From positions 1 through 64,000 of the forward strand of contig NZ_SRLB01000012.1 in the NCBI RefSeq assembly GCF_004745635.1: a stretch of 64,000 nt of DNA, given 5' to 3'. Shown piece by piece: positions 8,579-17,708 of the stretch. The position numbers were made by a program, and so were the translations under genes. Below the pieces are notes generated by a model, which was not told where the DNA came from, searched no databases, and saw nothing but the letters and a program-made list of their open reading frames with translations. Every line of letters begins with the position of its first letter. Position 1 is the first letter of the stretch. The stretch comes from Methylobacterium nonmethylotrophicum. GTDB lineage: Bacteria; Pseudomonadota; Alphaproteobacteria; Rhizobiales; Beijerinckiaceae.

Positions 8579-9108
8579 TGGACATCGCGACCCAATCCGA
8601 AGTGCTGCTCCGCTCGGCCGGCTACGAGACATGGACCTGGCCGGGCGGCAGCGTGCCGGTCGTCTGCTTCGAGAACGCCTCCGTCGCCGGGTTCCTGCAC
8701 GTCTTCGGGAGCGGCGAGGGCCTGCTCGCCGACTGGCGGCAAGTCCAGCAGGCCACGCTCGGCCGACATGCGGCCGCGCTGCGCTCCGCGGGCGCGAAGG
8801 CCTGGAACGTCTACGCCTTGTTCCTGGCCAGCGGTTCCGACCCCGTCCTCGCGCGGCAGATCGAGCGGATCGAGGAGGACTTCTCCATGACCCGCAAGAT
8901 CGCGCGCGGCGACCTGCGCACGGCCGCCGACCTGCGCAGGACCCTGTTGCCCCTCCTGCCGGTCCTCAGCGCACCCACGATCGGCGGCGCCGACTACCAG
9001 GCGCGGTTGCGGGCGCGGTTGAGCGACGTTCCGGACGCCGCGGTGGCCGCCTTCCTGGGCGCCGCGAGCGCTTCCGACGTGGCGCGCATCCTGGTGGATG
9101 CGCCATGA
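8578..9108 (+). CDS. Middle-component-like protein of an ABC-3C system
   Basis: A 176-aa protein between the SIR2 gene and the ATPase gene. It overlaps both neighbours (TGATG at the start, ATGA at the end), so translation is coupled and a complex is likely. The core WNVYALFLASGS, then IERIEEDFSMTRKIARG, resembles the small middle components of ABC-three-component conflict systems; this rests on my memory of the family pattern and was not checked by a search. Cytoplasmic, with no signal peptide or membrane segment. Confidence 0.6.
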   Translation: MDIATQSEVLLRSAGYETWTWPGGSVPVVCFENASVAGFLHVFGSGEGLLADWRQVQQATLGRHAAALRSAGAKAWNVYALFLASGSDPVLARQIERIEEDFSMTRKIARGDLRTAADLRRTLLPLLPVLSAPTIGGADYQARLRARLSDVPDAAVAAFLGAASASDVARILVDAP

Positions 9109-11168
9109 GGCTCGATTACCTTGAACTGTGCGGCTTCCGGGGCTTCCGGGAGCGCCAACGCGTGGATTTCGGGCCCGGCTTCACCGTGATCTGCGGACGC
9201 AACGGCGTCGGGAAGAGCACGCTGTGCGACGCGGTCGAGTTCGCCCTCACGGGCCAGATCGACAAGTACCTCGTCGACAAGGCGGCGAAGGAAAGCCTCG
9301 ACGACTATGTCTGGTGGCGCGGCGAAGGGCAGCCAGAGGCGCATTTCGTCACGGTGGGATTCCGTGCCGATGACGGGAGCGCCTTTGCCGTGACGCGCTC
9401 GCGCGAGACCGGCGCCGACCGGGACGCGGCGCGCATCGAGGCGATGCTCTGCGTTCCGGGCGCGAAGCCGGAGCGGGCGCTGCAGCAGGTTTGCAGGACC
9501 TCTATCATCCGCGACGAATGGATCGCGGCGCTCAGCCTCGACCTGACGGAAACGCAGCGCTTCGAGCTCGTACGCGCGGCGCTGGGCGCCATCGAAGGTC
9601 CGGATTACGCCGCCAAGGCGCGAGAGGTCCTGTCCGCCGCCGAGGGCACGCACAATGCCGCCGCGCACGCCTACGAGGAGGCGCGCGCGCGCCTGACGGC
9701 GGCGTTGACCGACCTGGAGGAAACCCGGGACGTCGCCCTGAAGGCCGGCGACATCGCCGCGGCCCTGTCCAGCCTGGATGGGCTGACGGCGGCCGGCGGC
9801 CAGGACTTGGGGAGCCGGGTCTCGGCGGCGCGGCAGGCGCTGGCCGGCCGCCGGCTGGGCCTCGGCGAGATGGGCCGGGTCGCGGACGAGGTTCGCGCGG
9901 TGACCGCGTTGCGCGACACGGTCGCGGGCCCCGACTTTCGGGCGGGCCGGGACGCGGCGGCGGTGGCGGCGGCCGAGGCCGAGGCCGCGGTCCGGGAGGC
10001 CCGCCACGCGCTGGAGGCCGCCGAGGCGCGCCTTCGCCGGGAGCAGGAGACCGACGCGCTCGCCGCGTCGCTGGCCATCCTGGTCGACCATGGCAGCCGG
10101 GTCGGGCTTCATGACGACCGCTGCCCGCTCTGTCGCGCGCCGCAAGGCGCCTCCGAATTCGAGACAGGGCTCGCGGCTGCGCGTGAGCGGCTCGCCGCCC
10201 GGCACTCGGGGGTGCCGGAGGCGCGCGCCGAACTCGCGGCGGCCCGGACCCGGCACGAGGCCGCGGCCGAGATCCTGCGGGAGACCGAGGCAGCGGTCCT
10301 CCGGTTCGCGTCCGCCGAGGCCGAGCTGTCGGCCCGCGAAGAGGCGCTGTCGGCCGAGCTCGTGCGACGCTCGCTGGACGGGAAGCTCGCGCACGACGCC
10401 GGCGCCCTCGACGCGGCCGTGCAGGCCGAACGGAGTCGGTTGATCGACCTGGAGCGGAGCATCCTCACCTTGGAGGCCTCGCAAGCGGTGGAACGCGTGA
10501 CGGATCTCGAAGCGCACGTCGAAGCGCTCCGGGTGGAGGCCGACGCCGCGGGGGACCGGCTCGCGCGGGTCCGGACGGCCGTGACCACCGCCCGGACGCT
10601 GGACCGTACCGTCCGCAGGACGAATGCCGAGATCATCGACGAGCGCCTCGCGGTCATCAGCCCGCTGCTGAACGAGCTGTACCAACGGCTACGCCCGCAT
10701 TCCGAGTGGCGCACCATCGATTACGGCATCCGCGGCGACGTGAAGCGCTTCCTGAGCCTGAGGGTCGGCAACGGGCTGAACCCGCAATTCGTCTTCAGCA
10801 GCGGGCAGAGGCGCGCAGCCGGCCTAGCCTTCCTCCTCTCCGTGCACCTGTCCCGACCGTGGTGCACCTGGCGGACGCTCATGCTCGACGACCCGGTTCA
10901 GCACATCGACGATTTCCGGGCCCTGCACCTCGTCGAGGTGCTCTCCGCCCTGCAGCGGTCGGGTCGGCAGATCGTCTGTGCCGTCGAGGACCCCTCGCTG
11001 GCCGAGTTGCTGTGCCGGCGCCTGATCAGCGAGCCCATGGCCCCCGGCCGGCGTCACGACCTGGATCTGGTTTCCGGGGGCGGGGCCTCGGTCACGCGCT
11101 CGACGGACATTGCACCGGCGATGGCGGGCGTGCTCGGGAGGACCAGGGACCTGAGTGCGGCTGGCTGA
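9105..11168 (+). CDS. SMC/Rad50-like ABC ATPase of defence operon
   Basis: A 687-aa ATPase. The N-terminal Walker A is GRNGVGKST (about residues 31-39). A long Ala/Arg/Glu-rich coiled coil follows, broken near residue 338 by a zinc-hook-like CPLC. The C-terminal lobe has the ABC signature SSGQRR (about 564) and Walker B LMLDDP (about 592). This split-ATPase plan is that of Rad50/RecN proteins that sense DNA ends or structures. The start overlaps the middle gene by 4 bases. In ABC-3C systems the ATPase is thought to sense invading DNA and license the effector, here the SIR2 protein. Confidence 0.85.
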   Translation: MRLDYLELCGFRGFRERQRVDFGPGFTVICGRNGVGKSTLCDAVEFALTGQIDKYLVDKAAKESLDDYVWWRGEGQPEAHFVTVGFRADDGSAFAVTRSRETGADRDAARIEAMLCVPGAKPERALQQVCRTSIIRDEWIAALSLDLTETQRFELVRAALGAIEGPDYAAKAREVLSAAEGTHNAAAHAYEEARARLTAALTDLEETRDVALKAGDIAAALSSLDGLTAAGGQDLGSRVSAARQALAGRRLGLGEMGRVADEVRAVTALRDTVAGPDFRAGRDAAAVAAAEAEAAVREARHALEAAEARLRREQETDALAASLAILVDHGSRVGLHDDRCPLCRAPQGASEFETGLAAARERLAARHSGVPEARAELAAARTRHEAAAEILRETEAAVLRFASAEAELSAREEALSAELVRRSLDGKLAHDAGALDAAVQAERSRLIDLERSILTLEASQAVERVTDLEAHVEALRVEADAAGDRLARVRTAVTTARTLDRTVRRTNAEIIDERLAVISPLLNELYQRLRPHSEWRTIDYGIRGDVKRFLSLRVGNGLNPQFVFSSGQRRAAGLAFLLSVHLSRPWCTWRTLMLDDPVQHIDDFRALHLVEVLSALQRSGRQIVCAVEDPSLAELLCRRLISEPMAPGRRHDLDLVSGGGASVTRSTDIAPAMAGVLGRTRDLSAAG

Positions 11169-11381
11169 ATCGGCGCGGGTGTCAGCCAGAGCGTCGCGGC
11201 CTATCTTGCCGGGGCGTGCTCGCCTCGGCCCAACGGCGTCGAGGACGTCCGGCGGGACAGGACGGCGTGTTCTATCCCTTCCCAGGGGGCTCGGCTCACG
11301 ATGGTTGCCCCCGTCCGACCAAGCCCGCGGCGCCGGCGAGCCCGTCCCGGCCGTGCGCGGGAGCGTCCGGGCCGGCCGATC

Positions 11382-12359
11382 TCAACCCGCGACGTCGGGC
11401 CAAGACCGCGGCGGCCGGGAGACGAAGGCGGGCCGGGATTCGGTCGCCCGCCGCCATGCGTCCACGAAGACACCGAGATGCGGGCGCGCCAAGCGTTCGG
11501 CTCCCAGGTACCAGATCAGGCCGTCCACGGCCGCGTCGTGGGCCTCCGGGCTGGTCTTTCCGGTGAGGTGCGCCCAGCGCAGGTACAGCACGAAGAGGTT
11601 CAGGCAGTCGGTCTCGCAGTAGGCCCGCACGCGCCCGATCTCGCCGCGGGCGACCATGGCGGCGACCTGCGAGCCGTGCTCGCCCAGCTTCCCGGGCAGG
11701 GCCACGAGCCCGGCGGCCTCCTCCAGGGTCAGGCGCGCGCAGGCCCCGTACTCGGCCATCGCCTCCATCAAGTCCGCATGCCAGTCCACGGCGTAGCGGC
11801 GGCCGTAGCCGTCTCACTTGGTCCCCCTCCTGTACCAGGAGGGCACCGCGATACCGTGCATCAACGAGCGCAGCAGGAGCGTGGGGAGGTCGAAGCTGCG
11901 GCCGTTCCAGGTCACGACCCTGTAGCGGCCGGCCGCGAAGAACTTCCAGAAGGCCCGCAGCAGGCGCTCCTCGTCCCATCCTGGCTCGCCCCCGCTCCGG
12001 CACGACCGGATCTGGTATGCCTCGGTCCCGGTCGCCGCGTCGCGGGCGATGGCCGCCTCGACGAAGGAGACCGCGATCACCTTGTGCCAGGCCGCCTTCG
12101 GGAACCTGTCGGACGGCCAATCCGCCGGGACCTTCTCCTCGTCGGGCACCGTCTCGATATCGAGGACGAGCAACGCCTGGTGGAGGCCGACAGGCTCCGC
12201 GGCGCCGGCCCACGCCTCCGGCCAGGCCGGACGGTGTCTCCGCGGGGTCGCGGGGGCTTGGCCGTCGAGCGACGTCGCGCCCGCAGCGGGGCCGACCGTG
12301 CCGCCCGATGTTGGGGTGCCACGGCGCGCGGTCACGTTCGCGATGGACCTCAGGGACAT
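11382..12359 (-). pseudogene. PolB-type 3'-5' exonuclease, broken by an in-frame stop
   Basis: Homologous along its length to the intact gene at 26867-27790. Exonuclease motif I is present as LDIETVPDEE and motif II region as VTWNGRSFDLPTL. Reading is interrupted by TGA at 11814-11816, exactly where the intact paralogue has Trp (RRGTK-stop-DGY against RRGDRWSGY). The frame is otherwise open on both sides, so one TGG-to-TGA change explains the break. Downstream motifs (GKLGEHGSQV, YCETDCLNL) are preserved, suggesting recent inactivation. It lies 200 bases downstream of the helicase on the same strand, so the two may once have acted together. ATG 12359 is the likely original start. Confidence 0.8.
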
Positions 12360-12558
12360 GTTCGAGACCTCACAGGGTTCGCGCCGCGGCGCGGATGCTA
12401 CTCCGAGGCATTGCCACCACATCTGAACGCACCCGGACTTAGGTGGCCATATCCCGGGGCGGCTCCCCCCGCGCGCGGCCCGGCCTATGGGAAGGGGGAC
12501 TGCGCCGTCAGGTCTGCGCCGCATCCCACCTCATGGCGGTGCCGGACCCCTCAACCAC

Positions 12559-15500
12559 TTACGGCGAAGGGGCGGTCTCGGAGAGTTCCCTTACGGAATC
12601 GAGAAACCCGGCGACGTCGTCCGGATGGACGGCCAGCCCGCCTTCCGGAAGCCGCTCGAAGCGCAACCCCTCCCGCCCGAGGAGCGACAGCGGCGAAGCG
12701 TCGGCGAGCAGCCCGTCCACTTCCTCGGCCACGAGGTCGAAGGCGTCCAGCGCCCCCTCGACGGCCTCGCCCGCGCGCAGGTCCGCGAGGGGGACGTAGG
12801 GCCTCGGCACGGGGGGACGCCGCTTCGGCCAGGTTCGCTTGCCGAACCATTCGAGCTCGTCCCGGTGAAGGCACCAGACGGCCTTCGTCGCCGTCCGGTA
12901 CTCGAACCTCACGGCGCGTGCGCCGTCCAGCACCGGCCCGTCCTCGGCCGCCACCACCAGGGCCTGCCAGGACCGCCGGAAGGTCGGGTCCGTCGGATGC
13001 TTCCCGAAATGGCCGGCGGCGTCGGCCATCCCCTGCCACGCGTCGCCCTTGGGTCCGGCGGACCTGCGCCCGCCCGTCATGCGCCCGAGCGCGTCGACCT
13101 CCGAGACGTGCAGGCAAGGGACGGGCTTGCCGCCCAGTAGGCGGGCCTCCATACGCAACGCCACGCCATCCAGGACGGGGGGCTCCCCCGCCTCCAGGCA
13201 TTCGAGGAGGCCGTCCCACACCTCGCGGAACCTCCCCCTGTCCGGGTTCTGGTTCAGGAGGGCGGCGACCTTCTTCGCGCTCAGCCACTCGTCGGTCATG
13301 AGCCGGTCCCTGCCGCGCCCGATGGCGGCGGCGAGCGCGTCCATCTCGGACCGGTGCAGCCGGAAGGCGCCGACCTCCGTCCCCTTGGCCATCGCGCTGT
13401 GCCACTCCCGGCCCGCCGCCCTGCCGACGCCGGTCTCCTCGTAGGAGCGCCGGATCTCCATCCAGAGATCCTTGAGCGCCGGCGTGGCGTAGGGCGACGT
13501 CGAGATGGCGCGCCCCGCCTCGTTGATGGTGAGCCACTCCTCGGACGGCTCGATCAGGCCGGCGACGCCGGTGAGCTGCGCGAACCACGCGATCTCGGCC
13601 CTGTCCAGCGCGGGGACGGGGCTGCCGTTCGCCCCGCGGACGAACCCGAACCCAACCCGGCGCCCGTCCCGGACGACCTGCCCGTCCCGCATGCAGTCCT
13701 CGACCATCCGGTCCCATTGCTCCCGGAACCGGGTCAGGCGCTTGCTGACGCCCAGCGCGCGCATCACCTCCCACACCGACGCCTGGTCGGCGCGCTTGGC
13801 GGGCAGCGTGGGACCCTGGACGCCCAGGTGCCGGCGGAACACCTCCAATCCCCGCTCGTGCACGTGGAGCTTGGGCTTGCCGCCGTCGCGCAGCAGCCGG
13901 ATCAGGGGGCCGCCCTCGAACGCGCCGAGCGTGCCGGCCAGCGCCGCGTCCCAGACGGCCGTGAAGGCGGGGTGGTAGGGGTTCAGGTTGCAGGCGAAGG
14001 CGGCCTCGGTGCGCGTCAGCCATCCGGCCTGGCGCTCGGCGCCGAAGTTGTCCGGCATGGTCCCGGCCGCCAGCATCCGCCCGGATCGCCTGAAGACCTC
14101 GACGCCGACGCGTGGCACGTCGTCGACGTGGACGTAGAACGCGCGCTGGCGCTCGAACCTGTGGAAGCCCGCATGGACGGCGACGCCCGCGACCTCAGGG
14201 GTCAGGCCAGCCCGCGCCGCCTCCTCCAACTCGCCGAACAGGTCCTTGAGGTGGGGGTCGTCCGTCCGGATGCCGATGGCGCGGGCCACCTGGACGCGGT
14301 GCAGCATGCCTTCCAGGCGCCGCGGGCCCTCGCGCTCGGCGAGCAGGTAGTGGATGCCATCCAGGCTACCCATGACCGAGAAGGCGTCCGCCCACCGCTC
14401 CGCGTCGACGGGCGCGCGGGGCCCCGCCCCTCTGGCGCCCGACCGTCGGCCCTCCTCCAGGCGACCGATGGCCTCGTCCATCTCGGACGCCTCCTCCCGG
14501 TCCTCCTCCCCGCCCGCCTCCGCCGGCCGGTCCCGCACGATCTCGCGCGCGAGCGCCGCCGCGTCCTGGCGGGGCGTGTCGTAGACCCGGGCCACCGACA
14601 GGTCGCCGATGGCCTCGGCGTAGATGCGCTGCGTGTCGAGCGGCATCCCGTCGATGCAGACCATCGCCTCGACCACGGAGGACATCTGCCGCGGGTCGGA
14701 TCGGTCGAGCGCGGGGTCGAGGCGCCTGGCGCGCCCGCAGCGCTGGACGTGCTTGACCAGGGACGAGGTCGCATCAAAGGCGACCACGCCGCGCGCCTGC
14801 GGCAGGTTCACCCCCTCCACGAGCACCTTGTCGTTGACCAGCGCCCGCAGGTGCCCGTCCCGCAGGTCTAGAAGGTTGGCCTTCAACGCCTCCAGGCCGT
14901 CGCTGCCCTTGACCCCGCGGGCCGGCATGCCCGCCGCCGTCATCGCGGCGGCGAGCCCCTCGGCCTGCCGGATGCCGTTGGCGTAGCCGAAGAAGGCCTT
15001 GTCGCGCAGGCGCAGGCCCGTGGCCGGCTCCTCGTAGGTGGCGAGGAAGCCGACCAGGGCTTCGTGTCCGGCCTTCCTGAGGATGGCGCGCCTGAGGGCG
15101 GGGTCGTCCGGCAGGGCGCCGACGACGTCGACGCGCAGGACGTAGTTGGCCACGGGGGAGATGATCCCCTCGCGCCGTAGGCGCTCGTCCGCGACCTTGA
15201 TGACCTCGTTCTCCGAGCCGAGCAGCGCGTGCACGGTCTTGTTCGCGTCGAAGGCGGGCGTGGCGCTGAACGCCGTGACCACGGCGTGGTCGAGGAACCG
15301 GCGGATCAGGTCCTGCCGCAGGTCCGAGAGCCCGCGGTGGGCCTCGTCCATGACGACCGCCCCGACGTCGCCGGGGAGCAGCCTGCCGTCGCGGAGCATG
15401 TTGACGAAGAGATCGTAGCTCATCACCGTCACGTTGCGCGGCCGGTCGTCCGGCGCGAGGAGCCCGGACACCTGCAGGGCCGGGAAGCGCTCGCGGAACG

Positions 15501-15900
15501 TCTCGACTGTCTGCCGGATGAGGTGGCGCGAGGGCTCCAGCACGATGGTCGGGACCGCCAGGCGCGCGCCGCCCGCGTCGAGACCGGTCGCCTCCACCAG
15601 CCTGACGATGATCTCGGTCTTGCCGCCCGCGGTGGGGATCACCGCCAGGGCCCGCGGGTCGCACGCCGGGTCGGCGAGGTGGGCCGCCAACGCCGCCAGG
15701 GTCTCGGCCTGGTGGTCCCAGAGCGGTCGGCCGCGGGAGCCGGCGTGCCCGAGCCCGGCGACGAGGTTGTTGCGCACCGCCTGCAGGGGGAGCGCGCGCA
15801 GCAGGTCGTGGACCTTGAGGTGCGTGCCCCCAAGACCGGCGGCGCTCCCGCGCATCGCGTCCGCGAACCAGGACCCCGACCCGCTCAATTCCTTCACTCC
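12559..15900 (-). CDS. Large SF2 (DEAH) helicase with six C-terminal repeat modules
   Basis: About 1113 aa. The N-terminal half is a superfamily 2 helicase: Walker A PTAGGKTE (about 89-96), DEAH box in MDEAHRG (about 184), SATP (about 213) and a motif VI-like QRCGRARR. After a helical middle region, residues about 625-1110 hold six diverged modules of about 75-80 residues, each starting near Trp/Leu-Ala and containing an F-x(2)-W type core, a DG turn and a P-x-LH-x-x-E-[LMV]-D ending (see findings). These look like small DNA-binding units, but no family is recognised. GTG 15900 is my start; ATG 15969 and ATG 15855 are alternatives. The exonuclease pseudogene follows on the same strand. Confidence 0.75.
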   Translation of the reverse strand, partial: GVKELSGSGSWFADAMRGSAAGLGGTHLKVHDLLRALPLQAVRNNLVAGLGHAGSRGRPLWDHQAETLAALAAHLADPACDPRALAVIPTAGGKTEIIVRLVEATGLDAGGARLAVPTIVLEPSRHLIRQTVETFRERFPALQVSGLLAPDDRPRNVTVMSYDLFVNMLRDGRLLPGDVGAVVMDEAHRGLSDLRQDLIRRFLDHAVVTAFSATPAFDANKTVHALLGSENEVIKVADERLRREGIISPVANYVLRVDVVGALPDDPALRRAILRKAGHEALVGFLATYEEPATGLRLRDKAFFGYANGIRQAEGLAAAMTAAGMPARGVKGSDGLEALKANLLDLRDGHLRALVNDKVLVEGVNLPQARGVVAFDATSSLVKHVQRCGRARRLDPALDRSDPRQMSSVVEAMVCIDGMPLDTQRIYAEAIGDLSVARVYDTPRQDAAALAREIVRDRPAEAGGEEDREEASEMDEAIGRLEEGRRSGARGAGPRAPVDAERWADAFSVMGSLDGIHYLLAEREGPRRLEGMLHRVQVARAIGIRTDDPHLKDLFGELEEAARAGLTPEVAGVAVHAGFHRFERQRAFYVHVDDVPRVGVEVFRRSGRMLAAGTMPDNFGAERQAGWLTRTEAAFACNLNPYHPAFTAVWDAALAGTLGAFEGGPLIRLLRDGGKPKLHVHERGLEVFRRHLGVQGPTLPAKRADQASVWEVMRALGVSKRLTRFREQWDRMVEDCMRDGQVVRDGRRVGFGFVRGANGSPVPALDRAEIAWFAQLTGVAGLIEPSEEWLTINEAGRAISTSPYATPALKDLWMEIRRSYEETGVGRAAGREWHSAMAKGTEVGAFRLHRSEMDALAAAIGRGRDRLMTDEWLSAKKVAALLNQNPDRGRFREVWDGLLECLEAGEPPVLDGVALRMEARLLGGKPVPCLHVSEVDALGRMTGGRRSAGPKGDAWQGMADAAGHFGKHPTDPTFRRSWQALVVAAEDGPVLDGARAVRFEYRTATKAVWCLHRDELEWFGKRTWPKRRPPVPRPYVPLADLRAGEAVEGALDAFDLVAEEVDGLLADASPLSLLGREGLRFERLPEGGLAVHPDDVAGFLDSVRELSETAPSP

Positions 15901-16175
15901 GACGCGACGCGCGCGGCCGCCTCGTGCCCAGTTTGGGAAGGACCGGGCAATCCACAACCCGGGCGCCATCGCTGACGACGCGACGCCTCGACGGACGGTC
16001 GGCTCCGTCGGCGGACACCGGGCGCACGAACGCGCCGACGACAGGTTCCGGGGCCGGGCCGGCCGGCGCGCGCCCCTCCGGCTCGACCCGGTACGGGCGC
16101 GCCCTTGCCATTCCTGCGAAAGCGGCGATCGTCTCCCCTGTCAGGCGCTCCCGCCGCGTCATCCCGGAGGCTGAC

Positions 16176-16820
16176 ATGAAGGCCGGAAACCAGAACCGCG
16201 TCGTCCTGCTCGGGGAAGGCGGCAGCCCATGGGGCGTGGCCCTGGGACACGACTGCAAGGCGGAGCACGAGCACGGCTGCGCCGGGCTCCGCGCGTGGCT
16301 CGGCGTGGCGGAGGACGCCATCACGGTCGAGGATGCCCTGTGCCGGCCGAAACCGGCCGGACCCGACTGGGCGTTCGTGCAGCACGACGACCCGAAGCTG
16401 GCCACGCTGCTCGTCCTCAACGACGCCTACGCCCGGGACTGGGCCGCCAAGCGGCAGGGGGTGCGCCGGAAGCACCTGCGCGACGGCGAGGGTTTTCACG
16501 ACGCCTGGCAGGAGGACGACGCCCTCGCGACCGCCTACGACGAGGCGAGCGCGGCGCTCGCCGCGTTCCGGCCCGACGACAGGCGCCTGCTCGCCGACCT
16601 GGCGGGAGCCCTCGCCGCAGGCCGGCTCGCTCTCGCCCACGGCGGCGGCGTCGGGCCGATACTGCTCCTCGCCGACCGGTTGCCCGGGAACGCCTTCCTG
16701 CAATCCATTCACTATGCCGCCTTCGCCGCCGCGGAGGACGAGCAGGGAACGGGCATCGACTATGCGAGGCACCCGACCCGCCTGCTGGAGAGGTGCGTTG
16801 GGTGGAGTCCCGTTCGGTAG
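16176..16820 (+). CDS. Hypothetical cytoplasmic protein
   Basis: A 214-aa protein of unknown function. The start is well supported by GGAGG 5-9 bases upstream. No signal peptide, membrane segment or recognised catalytic motif. It contains Asp/Glu/Ala-rich helical stretches and a Cys/His patch (HDCKAEHEHGC) near residue 35. Codon usage matches real genes here. It is divergent from the helicase, sharing a roughly 275-base intergenic region with it. Confidence 0.6.
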   Translation: MKAGNQNRVVLLGEGGSPWGVALGHDCKAEHEHGCAGLRAWLGVAEDAITVEDALCRPKPAGPDWAFVQHDDPKLATLLVLNDAYARDWAAKRQGVRRKHLRDGEGFHDAWQEDDALATAYDEASAALAAFRPDDRRLLADLAGALAAGRLALAHGGGVGPILLLADRLPGNAFLQSIHYAAFAAAEDEQGTGIDYARHPTRLLERCVGWSPVR

Positions 16821-16869
16821 GCGCGGTCCGGGTCGCGAAGGAACGCTTGCCCCGACGCCTCCGCGGCGT

Positions 16870-16901
16870 CCGGCCCGGGTGAAAGACGCCGCCCGGGCCG
16901 G
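16870..16901 (+). terminator. Hairpin downstream of hypothetical gene
   Basis: CCGGCCCGGG and CCCGGGCCGG form a perfect 10-bp stem with a 12-base loop, 50 bases after the stop at 16820. No T-tract. The remaining sequence to 17285 shows no supportable gene. Confidence 0.4.
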
Positions 16902-17285
16902 GCGGTCAGGGCGCGAAGCCGGCGGAGCGGCGCCCGCGTGCCGATGGTGCCGTTTGTGGCTTTCCGGGCGGCCCCCGAAATTGGGCCCGCGTCCGATTCC
17001 CCGGCGCCGTCCAAGGGTGGGAGCGCCCTGCGGGGGCCTCCCTCCACGCGTGGGAGGGGCCGCATCGGGCTTCGGCCGGACGCCAGCCCATCCGGGTCAC
17101 CGTCCGGCCATGCGTCCTGCCCCGCCGCCACCGGTCGGCCCCGCCGGCATCCGTTCGAGGCATCGCGAACGAACGCTCGTCCCGACGATGGAGGTCGCCG
17201 ATGCATCCTGAGAGGATGGTGCACGTCAGTCACCGTACGCGTTCGGCGACGGCCGCGCGGCGAGCATCATTGCGCGCTCGCGAGG

Positions 17286-17685
17286 TCAGGCGGCACTCTG
17301 GGATTGCTGGGGCGGTGTCCAGTTCCAGGGGAGGAGTTCGTCGATCCGGCGCGCGGGATGGGCCGGCAGTCGGGCCAGCACGTCGGCCAGCCAGGCCCGG
17401 GGATCGACCGCGTTGAGCTTGGCGGTCTCGGTCAGCGTGTACAGCGCCGCCGCGCGCCGCCCGTCCGCCCGCGTCCGAGCCAGCGAACGTCCAGTTGCGG
17501 CGGCCCACCGCGATCCCGCGCAGCGCCCGCTCGGCGGCGGCGGCGTTGCTCAGGTAGACCCGCCCGTCCTCAAGGAAGCGCATGAACGCCGCCCAGCGCT
17601 TGAACAGGAAGTCCATCACCCCGGCCATCGGCGTCTTGGCCGACAGCCGGGCCCGGTTCTCCCGCAGCCCCCCCCAGCGCGACGA
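17286..17685 (-). pseudogene. IS66-family transposase C-terminal relic
   Basis: Read on the minus strand, the fragment contains the typical IS66 C-terminus: KTPMAGVMDFLFKRW, FLEDGRVYLSN, AAERALRGIAVGRRNW and FAGSDAGG, then after a frameshift near 17470 the end RIDELLPWNWTPPQ with stop at 17286. Only about the last quarter of the transposase remains. It abuts the truncated TnpB relic on the other strand, so one insertion or deletion probably truncated both. Confidence 0.75.
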
Positions 17686-17708
17686 CCAGGCTGGCCGCTC
17701 CGGCCAAC

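Noticed and set aside
11814..11816. In-frame TGA as a selenocysteine codon
   Set aside because: The paralogue has Trp here, not Cys, and no SECIS-like hairpin follows.
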